A stretch of 64,000 nt of DNA from Fratercula arctica (taxonomy: Eukaryota > Chordata > Aves > Charadriiformes > Alcidae), in NCBI GenBank assembly GCA_947846985.1, contig CANTUZ010000025.1:11344100-11408099 (forward strand). Reading direction: 5' to 3'. The position numbers and the translations under genes are program-made. Under the pieces are notes generated by a model. The model was not told where the DNA came from. It saw only the letters and a list, made by a program, of their open reading frames with translations, and did no database searches. This document shows, in pieces, positions 44,602 to 59,600 of this stretch. Each line of letters starts with the position of its first letter. Position 1 is the stretch's first letter.

Positions 44602-47600
44602 CTAAAAAAAGAGTACAGAAAATAAAATCAAATTAGTGTTTTATTAAACTACCTAAATATGTGCAAAGTTCAATAATCAAGAGTGTTTATTCTATATGTT
44701 AACATTTCCTATTAAAATGCTCTGCTGCACTTCACTGTTATATGCAGATCCTAAACTCTCTATAGAGAGTGAAGGGTGGTAGGACTGCCATTGTCATTGA
44801 AACCCTGAGGTTGAATAACCCACTAGGACCCAAAGGGGACTTCTGTTGGCACCTGGCCCACCAAGGCACATTAGCAGCTTCCCTCTTGCTGGAGGTATAA
44901 AGGAAAGGGCTATTTCTGTTTCAGCAGCTGCTCCCAGACCACCCTATGTGAGGCTGGTGCCAAAGCATGCACAATGTACTGCAATGCCTGCGGTACCCAA
45001 ACTCCTGTCACAAGTGGGCCTTCACTTAGTGGTGACACCACAACAACCTCAGGGTTTTTCTCCTTATGAGAACTCGCCTGCATAAAGGGTTTGCATGGAT
45101 AAAGCAATCCTGATCACTGAACCCCCTGGTGCTGGTCAATCTGAAGTCAGTGTGCTCTTCCACTGGTCTGCATGACTCTCTTTGCAGGGCTGAAATCTAT
45201 GCTGATACATAATTGCAAGTCATAGGTCAGAGGGGAAATGCTCACATCATAGACAGGAAACCTTTAACGAATTCCTCAGCTTTAAAACATACACCTGAAG
45301 AGAAGAGATATTTTATGATACATGGATAGACTTACTGTAACATGAGGTAATGCTATAGAGTGTGAAAAATCAGTAACTCTGTTCATTTATTCTATAACTA
45401 AACATCTACTAAACCTTTGTCACTAACTTGTATATACATTTCCTAACAAAAGTAAGTACAGAGATAAATAAATGAAGTGATACTTTAAAGAATTAGGAAG
45501 AAACATCTTTTATCTACTTCATTTACAACTATTGGAGAGAACATGGGGAAAAAGACCTAGAATGGACAGATGTTGAATGTTAAAAGAAGCTTTGTACTCA
45601 CACAAAGAAAAACCTTGTACAGACGTGATCCGTATTGGGAACTACCCATATCTCTCCATGTTTGTGCAGATCAGATGAAGTTATCACTATCAGGGAAAGA
45701 ATAAATTTCATAGTGATGAAAAAATGCCTGGAAAATATTGTTTTAAAAGATTTGCTTTTTTAAACACTTTAAATAGCCTTCTGGGAATGTGTAGTTTTCC
45801 AATGCATGCCTGTGGCATGGCGTAACTCCGAGTTGGCTGCTAGTACAAACAGGGAGATGAACTTGATTCTTGTTTCCAAAATATGTTATATTTTCCAGAA
45901 AACACAGATGTATGTGAGCCAGTTCTTAATTGGAATGAAAAATGAAAAAGTATATTTATTAAAAATTGATTTAAAATGGCCATAGGGCTGTTAAGGAGTA
46001 TCTGAGTCAACTAATCAGCCTTTGGAACAGAGATATCTGTGTTTGATGATGGCCTAGCTAAAAATAACATGTGAAAGATAAAGCCTGAAACTGAGATACC
46101 ACAAATTTGGGATTTGCAATACTACCAAATATTTTTTAAAAAATTAGCATAGCAATTATGACTCAAGGGGATCACAAAGCTTGCCAAAACTTGCTCAACG
46201 TTTAGAAAACAGCAATGTATTTCATGATAGGTTATTTACAGACAGAATTAGGACAACACAGGAAAGAAACCTTTTTATTCCTAGGTAGAATCTTTACTAT
46301 CAATCTGTATTTGAAAAGATTTCTATTAATGCATTTAAACACTACCATGAATAAATGCATATTCCCACCTGGATGTGTTCCTGTTCAGCCTGCTCTAGGT
46401 GAAGCTGCTTTGGCAGGGGGGTTGGACTAGATGATCTCTGAAGGTCCCTTCCAACCCCTACCATTCTGTGATTCTGTGATATTCAATTTTTATACTATTT
46501 CTTCCATGAATTGTAATTTTTAACAAACATTTTTCTCTTGTAATTAATATATTAACCACCTCCCCAAAACACTTCTTTTCACAGAAAAATTAAGTGAATA
46601 TGAATGACGTAAAATATATTTTACCAAATATTTAAAATTCACCTTTATAAAATCCATAATCCATTAATAAATGTGAGGAAAGAATGACATAAATGAAAAA
46701 GTCCTTGGGAAAGATGTAACTTAAATTTAGAAACTTCAGGCATTAAAGGTCAAGTAAATTTTAGTAAACCCTAGATTCATTTCATATCTTCTTCTGAAAG
46801 TTTTAGAACTAAACTTATGTATTTTTCTGTACAGATCAAATTTCATTTTCATGTTGACTGACATCTCCTTAATCATATTAGACATTTCACTTGAACATTC
46901 TCAAAAATATATATATTAAAAAGTAGCATATAAAGCTTAAAGCTTCCTTTTTGAAATAACATCTTTTCTACCATCTGTCTGAATTTTTACTTTTAAAAAT
47001 AAACAAATGCTCAAAACAGAGGACAAACTGAGTTTAATATAATTTATTTTTGTTTGTCCAATGAGATTAATTAGCAATTACTGGTACAATTCTTATTCAA
47101 ATTTCATAATTCGTTGTTCTCAAAAACTGATGAGGTTTCATTAGTTATTAAAAGAATAGCCAAGTCTTTCAAGAATGACCGTACTCATATGCACTGGATT
47201 TTAACTTCACAAAATTTCTGAAGCCATCAGAGAGAACAGACTGGTTACCAGACAAACAGTATATTTGCCTGAGAAGTGAAAAATTATTTGGAAATTCAAT
47301 AGGAAAGCTGTTTTTTTCTGACTTGTAGGTGTTTAATGCATTTGTCAAGAGCTTGCAAGAAGTCACTATTTCAAATAAAGACCATAACTTGGGTTATATT
47401 GATGGCTCAGGAATATGATCACATTTGAAAGACAGACCAGATGATCAGTCGCTATATGCATATGACTATTTCATGAAAATTCAGCATGTTACAGGTTTTG
47501 TTTGAAGAGGGAAACATTCTGAAATGAAATATAATGGTCAGCTGTTAAGCAAGTACTTGTACACCTACCAGTAGTCTCTTACCTAAAAACAACCAATGCT

Positions 47601-50600
47601 GGAACTAAAGGTCTCAGTAACGCTCAGTAACACTGTGTCCATGACTAAAACAGTTTTTCAAGGGCTTTCAGCTTACCTTCACATAAGGCTATGCATTTTA
47701 AGTTACGGCTTTGCAAAAATTGTGACTGTTGTCCTTTCTTCTGTGACTGAGATGTAAAAACATGAGAAAACTTAATTAGTGCAGTAAGACAAACTGAGTG
47801 AAAAAGTAACAAAGGAGAGGGCTGCTATTTTCAGTGGTTTATTAATGAACAAAGATAGAGACAGTCTTTCTAAAAATTTCTATTGTATTTCTAAATGTAA
47901 TAGAATTTCTAAAAACATTTATATTATTTTTTTGGCTTATCATAGGAGGGATTTGAACACCTTTATCCAGAAAGAAAAGTTCTTAATTATTACAGAATTA
48001 ATAATATTAGTAATATTAGAAATATCAGAGTGTTACTGACAAACAAATCAATAGTGGAAAAAAAAATAATTACAAGGTGAATTTGATCATTGATTCTTTG
48101 GCCACTATCCTGATATTTTACTGGCCTTCTCATTTCTGAGGGCTTCTGCTGTTACATACCAATCTCTCTCCAAAGCCAGATTATTCTCTAGTTTTTACAT
48201 GTTAACTATAGAGACAGATGTAAGATTTCTTTCTCAAAATTTAGCCCTACACATAAATGCTATGCGTTTGCTTTAGATAAAGCAGAATTATGATGGTTTA
48301 ATATGTTAAAACTATGAAAAAGAAAAACTGATTTGCTATCAATGAAATGCTACTAATTTTTCAGCAATAACCACTCTCAATTCCTTTTGCATCGTTCTTC
48401 TATAAGTCTAGAACTCAGAAAGCAAGGGCTTGTTAAGGGTCATAATGCAATCTGTATTTTGTTTTCTTTCTCTTCCAAATACTACTACTTGGAAAAGAAG
48501 GGCAGAGGGACCTGCAGTATACTCTGTAAATTGTTACTAAAAGCAGTTGGGCTGTATTTGATGGTTGCAGTCTCTGAAGTTGTTGATTTCATTCAGTAAA
48601 ATAAAACTCTTAGCCTCCTTTTCAGCTATCAAGTTCCCAAACATAAATCCATATATCTTCCAGAGATGGTTGATGTACTGTACCTGTGATGTATTACTGC
48701 CCTTACTGCCTGAAGCTTGTTCATCTTTAGCTGACACCTTCTGTTGCTTCTTGTTCATCCCTAAGAATATTAAAATCATGTAAGATATCCTGGCATATAA
48801 ATATCTTCATAAGCAAAGTTAAGCATGGAGAATGAAACAGGTAGCACAGTGGGAATCACAGCCCTTTGCATGGCAGTCAAAAAGCTAGTTAACTTTGTCA
48901 TAGAATATTTTGATGTAATCCTGCAAATTACCAACACATCTGCACATGTTGCAAAGACCTTAGAAAAGTCAAATTAGCATTAAGCAGGTGCAAAAGCAGA
49001 TAAACGTGAGCTTAAATGCCACTGAATTCAGCTCAGGAATGCTCTTAGGTGGTTGCTTAACAGAGTTGCATGTCAGCATGTCTTGAGTTTAACCGGCCCT
49101 ATTCAGGTTGAAGCAACACAGTCTGATTTACAGTGGGTGGGCAGTAAAATCATGAGAGAAAGAACTTTAGATATTAATCTTTAACACTTTATTTAGACTT
49201 ATAGTCTAAATAATTTTTAGAAGTAGTTAATTTATTTAAAGGTAGTTTTAAAGTCTGCCTTGGTTTAATTAATTTATCTACAGGTAAAAGTACTAAATTA
49301 TTTGTCAACTACCTTTGATCCAATTTCCATCTCAGAAATCTAAACACCTACATTTGTGCCTTACATCTCTCTTCTATTCCTCATGTTGGTTTATATAAAA
49401 TTGCTACTACAGGCTTCCTTACTTTTCCAGTATCCCATATTTCTTGTCAGTTTGCAAACACAGACTGAATTATGGAGAAGTTTAAGTCTTTGAAGTAACA
49501 GGGAGTGTAGGACTCCTCCGTGGTTTTTATTGGCATCAACTATTATATACTTCGTGGGAATACAGGCCTCCTTTCTGGAAGAGACTGGATGGAAGGGACC
49601 ACAAAAGGTAGAGGTGAGAAAAAAAACACATTGAAGCTGACAATGCAATGTTGTCCAAAAAGAACAGCAGTTTGTTAGATAATGATACTACAATCTGCAC
49701 TTTTAGTGAGTCCTAAAGAGCTTCCACACTTGTGTAATCTCTGAAAAGCTAAAAGTGCATTTAGAGATTACTGATATGAAATTCAATAAATACTAGTAAA
49801 AATGCTGAGCTCTTAAAATGAATCGTGACATTACCTAAAAATACTGAAAATAAGAAAGCATAACTAAACCTCTCAGAATTAAATTTATCTACATGCACAC
49901 AAACTCACATTCAACTATACCAACACTTTCATATGTGAGGAAATGGAGAGACATGGATTTGATGGATGGACCACTCGGTAGATAAAGAATTGGCTGGATG
50001 GTCACACTTGAAGAATTGTGGTCAAAGGCTCAATGTCCAAGTGGAGACCAGTGATGAGTGGTGTCCCTCAGGAGTCTGTATTGGGACCAGTATCATTAAA
50101 CATCTTTGTTGGGAACATGGACAGAGGGATTAAGTGCACCCTCAGCAAGTTTGCCGATGACACCAAGCTGTGTGGTGCAGTCGACACACCGGAGGGAAGG
50201 GATGCCATCCAGAGGGACCTGGACAGGCTCAAGAGGTGGGCCCATGCAAACCTCATGAAGTTCAACAAGGCCAAGTGTAAGGTCCTGCACGTTGGTTGGG
50301 GCAATCCCAAGCACAAATACAGGCTGGGCGGAGAATGGATTGAGAGCAGCCCTGAGGAGAAGGACTTGGGGGTATTAGTGGATGAAAAACTGAATATGAG
50401 CTGTCAATGTGCGCTTGCAGCCCAGAAAGCAAATTGCATACTGGGCTGCATCAAAAGTAGAGCGGCCAGCAGGTCGAGGGAGGTGATTCTGCCCCTCTAC
50501 CCCACTCTCATGAGGCCCCACCTGGAGTACTGTGTCCAGCTCTGGGGACCCCAGCATAAGAAAGACATGGACCTGCTTAAGCAGATCCAGAGGAGGGCCA

Positions 50601-53600
50601 CGAAGATGATCAGAGGACTGGAACACCTATGCTGTGACGATAGGCTGAGAGAGTTGGGGTTGTTCAGCCTGGAGAAGAGAAGGCTCCAAGGAGATCTTAC
50701 AGCAGCCCTCTAGTACTTAAAGGGGGCCTACAGGAGAGATGGGGAGGGACTCTTTATCAGGGAGTGTAGTGATAGGACAAAGGGGAATGGTTTTAAACTG
50801 AAAGAGAGTAGATTTAGATTAGGTAATAGGAAGAAATTCTTCACTGTGAGGGTGGTGAGACACTGGAACGGGTTGCCCAGGGAAGTTGTGGAGGCCCCAT
50901 CCCTCGAAGTGTTCAAGGCCAGGTTGGATGAGGCTTTGAGCAACCTGGTCTAGTGCAAGGTATCCCTGCCTGTGGCAGGGGGGTTGGAACTAGATGATCT
51001 TTAAGGTCCCTTACAACTCTAACCATTCTATGATTCTATGAAATGGTAAATACAACATGACTAAAGGAAAAAGTCACTGTAATTTAAAATCTCTATGAAA
51101 GTTTTTTAATATACATATTGGTGTATCATGTTTCTATTGTGCTTCTATTTATGATCTTATTCTTACATGGAAAACTCTGCATCACTCACTTTAGGATTTA
51201 TTAGTGGAACAAATTATGTTCCCTCCCCTTCTCATGCTAAAATGAACACACAGTCCTGTACTTTCTATGTAACCCTGACATGATGGTACCTGAGAATATT
51301 CTTAAACACCTGCTCTATTACACACAGCATCCGGTATTAGCTACTCTTTAATTCAAGCACAGTGTTGAGATACTCAGTACCTTGGAAAATGAGGTCATGT
51401 ATTTAATAAGGGAACTTAGATTTTATCTTTTTAAAATAAATTAAATCTAGTCCTACAAAGATAAAATTTACTACAGTGAAACTTGTAAGAAAAGCAGTAG
51501 ACTAAGACACCCCCCTATATTTCTCCAACTACCTGAGTAACCAAATGATATGCTTGACAATGGACTAAGGTAGATTCCACTTCCAAACATTGCACCATGG
51601 AGCTGAAAAAGAGCGGAGTGATTGTTTAACATTAATTTGGTTATCTGGACAAAATAATGATGATAGGCACAGGTCCTAATGTAGATAAGCATCTGCCCCA
51701 CTGCACTAATTTATTATCTGGTAATAAATGGTGCTGAAAGAAGTCTTTAAAAAAATCATGCTATGAATATACATCTAAGATACCGTATATTCTGGAAACC
51801 ATGTCCAAATGCCCAAAGATAATTTTGTATCAGATTTATATATAAAATTGCATTTTCTGTTTTTAAATCTAACATTACCATGTAGGATGCCTACAGAGGG
51901 TATTTCTGTAGATGGCCAAATACACCTTAGCTTTAACAAGGCTGAGCAAGCTCAGCATGTGTCTCACATCAAAACCTTGGCAGGAACCACAGCCTAAGCC
52001 AGTCTTTGTGAATCATCATCAGCAACAACTGCTTTTATTTTCTTTAAGGTAAGAAATTATGAGATGGTGATAACACTGCTCATATGCCATAGAAAAATTC
52101 AGTCACTAGTTCTGCCTGAGTACTGGAGGAATGGGTTCAATCAAGCTTTTGTTTGAGCCAATTCAGACATACATATCCCAGCACTGCAGGACTGCGCTTT
52201 AGCCACAAAGCTACCAGCTCTGTGAAAAGAAGAGAGGAAAGGGAAGACTCTTCACCATCATCACTGCTCCATGTCATGGAGCTTGGGCTAAGCAACAAAA
52301 CTGAGCACTTTTTATTAGCACTGTGGTAATTTTCTTGTCTGCAAAGAGGGAAGTATGGGTTTCACTTCTCCTCTGGGGACTGACTTCTTTATGCGGAAAA
52401 GTTTTTAAAGAAAACACACAAAGTAGTTGTTGGTGCACAAACGAGAACCCAGAGTATCTCCTACTGAGGTAGATATGACCACTGGGCTTCAGAGTCATGC
52501 TCACCCTTATTTCTTTCCTCTGACCCAATGACATTTACATCATCTCTGCAATGTGCCAGAGTTCCCATAGGAATGTGCAATCATGCTCTCACTTCTCTAG
52601 ATCCTATAATGTTGTATAGGATCCTTGGTGAGTAGATATTTTTTCCTGACTGGTTGGTACTGGGGTAAGCAGAATGAACTGGGCTCAGAATATGCCCAAG
52701 TTGTGTGAGAGATTTAAAAATCATGAATTGTATAAAACAGGGCTTTACTGTTTCCTCCTCTTCCCAGTATCTCAACCCTGAACAAAAAATAAGCATGAAC
52801 CAAGGGTTTTACTTTGGTGAATTTTGGTGTGTAAATCCTGCTTTCTTGGGAAAGTATCTTACAAAGATGCTAATAAAAACACCCAAACCACTAAGAGGAA
52901 CAGCAGAGATTTCCATTCCCTTTTTTCAGTGTTTCCTGTTCCCTGATCCTTAGTCAGCACCCCAGGATCCTCCATGGTATCATGGACTCAGTTCTGGGGA
53001 AAGATCTGTCAAAATCCTGATGCTAAAATACTCTGAATTACAGCTCCCCAGTCCCTCTGATACTGCCTGCTTTGCTCTGCAATAGTGGTCTCCTGATGAT
53101 TCAGTCTGAGAAACCAAACTGAAGTTTGCAATAGCTCCCTCCTCGCCAGTACACTCATATTCCTTTCCCAAGGAAACCAGAGGAGAAGAGAAGATGCTGT
53201 AAACCTAGGATGTTCTTGGATCCTATAACATAGACACAGCTTATGTAGCTCTGAATTTTAATCCCCGAGGTTGCTTTCAAGCAGTACTGAGCTAAGCCTC
53301 CTGGAGGTGCTGCTGTGCAATGTAAAATTGAAACACTGTTTCCACCAATGGGATTTTTTAGCCATTTTAGCAGACATATTATTTAATTTTAATTGCTTCA
53401 GAAAAGTACCTTTTCCAAGAAACACGAGGATATTTAAAATCACCCCTTTTTGCCACCTATATGACTACCAGAACTGCATCCCTTGAAAACTCGCCTAAGC
53501 TTAATATGTAATCAAACATGCACAGGTTAGCTAAAGTCTACTTAGTCTACTATTTACCTGCAGCCTCGTATTGGAAGCAACAACTAAGCCATTCCTCAGG

Positions 53601-56600
53601 ATGGAATGCCAATTTTCAATGTGTGAACCACTGAAAAAGTGAAAGAGAATGTGTTAAAATGCACAGTGTGAAATGCAAAATGAATCAGTAATCCTTTAAA
53701 ACAATATATTCACAGCTGTAAACCTCAAATGGCAAGAACAAAAAGATAGCATGGCATTTTGGTAACCTTTGATTAATATGAATATATGTACTCACTGAAA
53801 TGCAAAGGTACTTCCATAGAGATTTTTAGCAGCTCGAAAATTGGATTCTTTGGCTGGTGGACTGCTGAGAAGTAGGAACTGGTGGGGAGTGTGCATAAAC
53901 TTCAGTTGCTGTAAAATATAAGAGTGTACAAGTGAAAAGAAGTTGATTAACACAGAAGCATTGTATTTCCATAATGGTAGTTCTTAAGATACCATGCTGT
54001 TTCACACAATATATGTCTGTGTCTAAATAACTACATGAACTAAATTGAAATTGGTCTCATTACCATAGTTTTTACCTGAAATCAAACAATAAAAATGTCC
54101 TTCAGTTTATGAAACATATGGAAGTTTCTGAAACATATTTCAGCCTAATATGGCTCTAGTAAAGTAATTAAATTGAGCAATTTCATCTTGGCATTCTGAT
54201 CAGAGCTGGCTTTGAATTAAGATTTGGATTTGAAAGGCTGCAGATTACTATGCCCTTAATCAGAGGATCAGAGGCACACGTACTCAGAAATTAATTTCAG
54301 CACCATCCCTCTCAAATTCTAAAGCTATATTCTTTTTACAGTGTATTCATATATGGATCTCCTGGTACATCATGTTTGTGTACACTGCTTTTTGTACAAT
54401 TCTGTATCTAATATTCTATATGGTAGCAAAACAAATAGTGACACTCTTCTTACCCAGTCTCAGATGACTACAAGGACACTTGCATTTGAGCTACTCACCT
54501 CAAATAGGCTTTTTCTGAGCATTATTCATTTGACCTATTTTAGATATTCACAACATGATTCTACGAGTCATGACCTGAAACTGCCTATTTCTCTCCCCTG
54601 TCTATTAATGGAGCCCATGTAATTAATTCAAATGTAGACACATTTGGACAGGAGACTCCCACCTAAAATGCTAATATGAGCCATGAGAAATGAGAAAATA
54701 ATAAAGAACCCACAGACACTTACTCTATTCACCGGTAGCTTCACAATATGTGATCTATTACTAGAAATAACCCTAAAATAAGAAACAGATGTATTAGACA
54801 TGATAACCAAACAGAACTTTTCTTCTTAAGCATGTGTTATGAATGGCCACCACAAAGCACTCAGCTGCAGTCCTTTGAACCTATCAGATGGAAGTAGATC
54901 AAATCTGGACTACAAATCAGATATGAGGCCATACAAATAAGCTGGAGTCTTTCCAGTGTTTTCAGAGGGCCCAGAAACAAATGCAGTTGCAAATGTCAAC
55001 CCTATTGTTAATTCTTAGGGTGAGATTATACAAAATTAAACTGGTGAAGTGATTATTCATTCAACTTGGTACTTTAATAATTATCATCTCATCTGAGTCA
55101 ATTTTATACCACTGTAGAAGAGGATGTGCAAGCGGATCTTGTTTATCCATCTGCTTCTTTATTTCCAAGTAAGGTGCCTAGAAAAGAATAATTATGTTCT
55201 TTATTTCTAGTTGAAATCATAAGGTTAAATTTTATATATTACATTTCCCATGAGTTCATCTATTAAAACAAATACATGGGACTCATTAGTAGGCTTAAAT
55301 CACAGTTTTACTGACATTTAGCATTGTACAGTTATAAACAACAAGAATTAATATAGCAATTATTTTCCCTGGAGTAAAATAATAAGCATATAAATAGCAT
55401 CAAAATGAGTATATTATAGCAAACATTGGTGATCTCAGGGAGAACAGCAGAAGATGTCTATTTATGTTTGGCTCTTGGAATAAGAAATTGGACTGGAACT
55501 TCACAAAATTAAGTCTCTCAAAATACCCCAAGATAATCCACTCCAATTTGTTAACTGTTTTATGGTATAAACTGGTAAAGTAAAATACTGTATCATCTTA
55601 TAATCCCATTGAAAACCTTTCTTGATTTCAGTCACAGTGCAAAGCATCCCTTTAAAACTCTTCAGTCCAAGAATTATTTTAACATTAAAAAAAAGCAAAA
55701 TGGTGGTTATTTTTCTTTTTAAAAGACATTATATTAGGTAACAGAAATACCTGATTTTTAAAATTTTTACAAGATGTTACATTAAGTAACAAAAATATCT
55801 GAATTTTAATTTTCAATGTATTTTACTGCTCTCTATACACCTCATTCTTCATTCCAGAATCCCAAAGTACTTTACGTATACATATAGAATAAGATTTATA
55901 AACTCTTGTGAGGTTACATTTATATAACAGTTGGAAAAGCAAGGTACATGGGAGAGGTTTCAGTAATCACTTATAATCAGCTGGGCTGTTTGGGAAAGTA
56001 ACTGTAGCAATAAACATAAGTACGACTATCAGATTCTGTCCCACTGTGAATACTGAGAAATTGTATGGTAGCAATCCCAAGAGACCCAACCTTCCAAGTC
56101 CCCAACCATACTTAGCTGATCAAGTGTTTTGTTGTAATAGAAATAAAGCTACATTCAGAACACTGCCAAAAAATCAATTTCTTTTGCTTTGGAAATAAAA
56201 GACCCAGTTTGACTTTGATATTTCCAGAAATGCAGCAGTTGGTGATGATCTCGTTACAATGTCCCATTTTGCTGTTATCTCTTATTTAAACTTCAAAAGA
56301 TCTGAGTTATGAGACTGCAGTTATGGATACTCTAGGTTTGTTATTTTTAACACACAATTTTGGACTTGATGATCTGAAAGGTCCCTTCCAACCTAGACAA
56401 TTCTATGATTTTAATATTATTACAGCTCTATAGGAAAGAGATTATACTATTGACTTCCCCACTCATCATAGGCAAGCAATAAAAACATCTTCCTAGTTCT
56501 AGAAATGGCGACTAAGTTACGTAAAGATTTTTAAACTCACCTGCGTCATCTCTCTAATAGAAGTGATACTATCCAATGCTTTCATGACTCGGTCATAATT

Positions 56601-59600
56601 CTTCTTCTGATGTAGCATAAAATGAGCAAATAAATTAAAATAATATTGGTCTTTGGCTCTACAAAAACCTGAATTTTTTGAGTGTGTATAAAGCCAAAGT
56701 TAGGATGAATGTTCAGCAAACCAATCCTTTCAAACATTTCTAACAAATAGCTTCCTTCCATCTTACGCACAGACTTTCTCAGTCATAGTCCAGGAAAATT
56801 CCCTGAAAAAATATTATCATGATGGTTTTTCTTTGAATTTCACTGGAATCCCCAACACACAACAATGTGACTTACTTAAAAAATTAGGTCATTTTTTAAA
56901 CAAATATTTGTAACTAAACACAGGCTCTGCCAGTTATTTGGACAATATGCTATTAAGTTAAATAATGCAGTGAACAAATAGATTTGAAATAAAATGCTAA
57001 ATAAGCAGATATGTTTACTTTGCTAACAGCTCTATAAAACTTCAGAGGTCCTTCAGTTGTCCCTCTGCCTCACCCTGACCCTTGTCTACCTTCTACACTC
57101 CACTTTATCTGAGCGGATGAGCTTAACCAGCTCCACATGCCACGTCACCTTCAGGAGCCTCACTGTTCCCCATCTTTGGGTCTTGCCAACTTCTGCCCAT
57201 AGGTTTTCACCTTGCCCATGCTGGCAAGAAGCTGTGAGGAGGTGGTGTGGGCCCTGCCAGCCCAGGGGCTCTCTCCACTCCTCTTCTGGTGTGATCCCTT
57301 TTCATATTCCCTCATTTGCTTCAAACCCCAGCCCTGCCTAGCTACCAGACTAGCTGTCTCCTCATCAACCCCTTTCCAAGCACCTCCCAGCAAGTCTTCC
57401 TTCCCACATGCTACAGAACACACTCGCCCCTTCCTCTGAGAAAGATCACTGCTAACTGGCCTTTGTTCAGAAAAATGAAATGCATCATAATGCAGGATGT
57501 CCAAAGTTCTCATTTTTGCTTCCCTAGGGCTTCCCTGAGAGGCAGCATTTGCAGCCCGAGGAGCAAGCAGCGCAAACACAATTCTTTACTTCAAAATTTG
57601 ATGCTTGTACAAAACTTGACTGTTATGTCCAACATTTGATAAAATTAAGTTTAAGGACATTATTGATTGCAAAGAGAAAATGAGATGACAGCAATAACCA
57701 CTTTAAGAATAAAAAGATGGACTGGAAATCCTCCAGTCTATATGGTCTACACCTCCTAAAGGTCATCTTTCTGTGTTCAATGTGTACACTGAGAGAAAGA
57801 CACTAAGAATATAAAATTTTGCACCTAGAATTTGTACCCTAAAAGTAGTTCTTGGCTTCAGCGTAACTTTGAATACAACTTACAGTTTATTCACAAATAC
57901 CTTCTCAGAGATAATTAAAAAAACTACAAAGTTCTGAAAACAGTCACACGCTTGTGCTATATTCTGGAGCTGTATCTCTTACAGTAAAGAGACTCCTCCA
58001 GAAGAAGGCTTTGCTTTGAAATCTAACGCATGACTGAAAACAAGCTATGACATAATGAAAGATAACTACTTACCCTGGGGTTAAAGGCCAGCATCTGAGG
58101 ATCGTAAGGATCAACTACAGAAGGATATGGCTCAAAAATAACAACTTTCCTAGGTGACTCTAACGCAGACCGACACATGGATACTAACAGATCAACCACC
58201 TAGGGATAAAGAAAAATATTTATTTAATATATGTACTGTCATATTGTATCATCCAGTCTGCTTTTTTTACACATTGCAGTAATACCATATTTCATTGTTA
58301 TCTATATTACCCAAACCATGTTATCCACAGGACATAGTTTAGGACTGAAATTTTTCCATTGACCTCAACAGGCTTTGGGTACATTATTTCAGGTGCATAA
58401 CTAGGACCAGTATCTGGTCCTAAATGTATTATCATGTCAAATACATTGCTTGCAGTCCTGCTTTCTCTTGTGTACATGTGCTAATTCCTGGATGAAATTA
58501 ATTCTCTGGGGAAATGAAGTTGTGCTGAATCTGTGTGCAGTAGATGCCAGTGAAAAATGTTGCTCAAGAAAGAGGAAGGGATTGTGAATCTGTACCACTG
58601 CCCGCTGTTCTGCTGAAGACTGTAATCATGGAAACACTATCAAACATTGCTTCTGCTAAAGCCAGAACAGTGCAGTGATTTAACAGTCATTTGCATGGCT
58701 CACACTGGGAGATCCTCTTCCTTCCTTCCTGTTGTACAAAATTATGACAAGGCTTTGAATATCTATGATTTCCAAGATTTCACCTTAAGTTCATGCGTGC
58801 AATGTGTACACAGGCATGTATTCGCATATGTGCACATAGGCACATATACAACTTAGCAACAGATTTCTGTATAATTGTTTCAAAATTTGTAACTCAGGTT
58901 AAAAATAGACTACAACAATCACAAAACAGAGAGAATGCAGCTTTCTGGCAACTGTGAAACCTAAATCCAGCTCATAATGAAATCCAAAGTTGCTACATAA
59001 AAACATAGCTGCAAATTAGCTCATTTCCCCCTGGTTTATCTGTGCCTTCTGAAAACATTCCTGTGTGAAAACAGACTTTTGCATGAAAGAAAGGAAAAGC
59101 TGAGATGAGCCATACTTAGTAGGCATCCCTGGTTCCTCCTACAGTTCCACATGGATCAGATCTCATCTCACAGCTCAAGCTGTTCTAGATGTTGTTATTT
59201 ATCTGCCATTGTATCTGATCATTTGTAGTAAAAAAAGTTGATGGTCCTTTAGAGAAGCAGAATGAAAATAAGAATCATGGTGAAAGGAAAAAGGAACTGC
59301 ACTGCAGTGAGTCATAGTGTTGCCATTCTCCTCTGCTCCTTTAGCATGAAAGCTCCTTTACCATTCCTTGGTAATAGGAAGTGCTGTGGATCTAGTAAAT
59401 GTCCTTATAGCTCGGCCCGAACTTCTCCTTAACAGTAGGTACTGAAGTACATAAATTAGGATTTATATATTTTAAAGGAGGACAAGATGACACTTGCTGA
59501 TGCCAATTCTCTCTTAGGACATCAGTCTCTCAGACAGTCTCTTTCTCTCTCCAGAGACTCTCTACAGGGAGTCTGAACTATCAACAAATCAGACATTTAA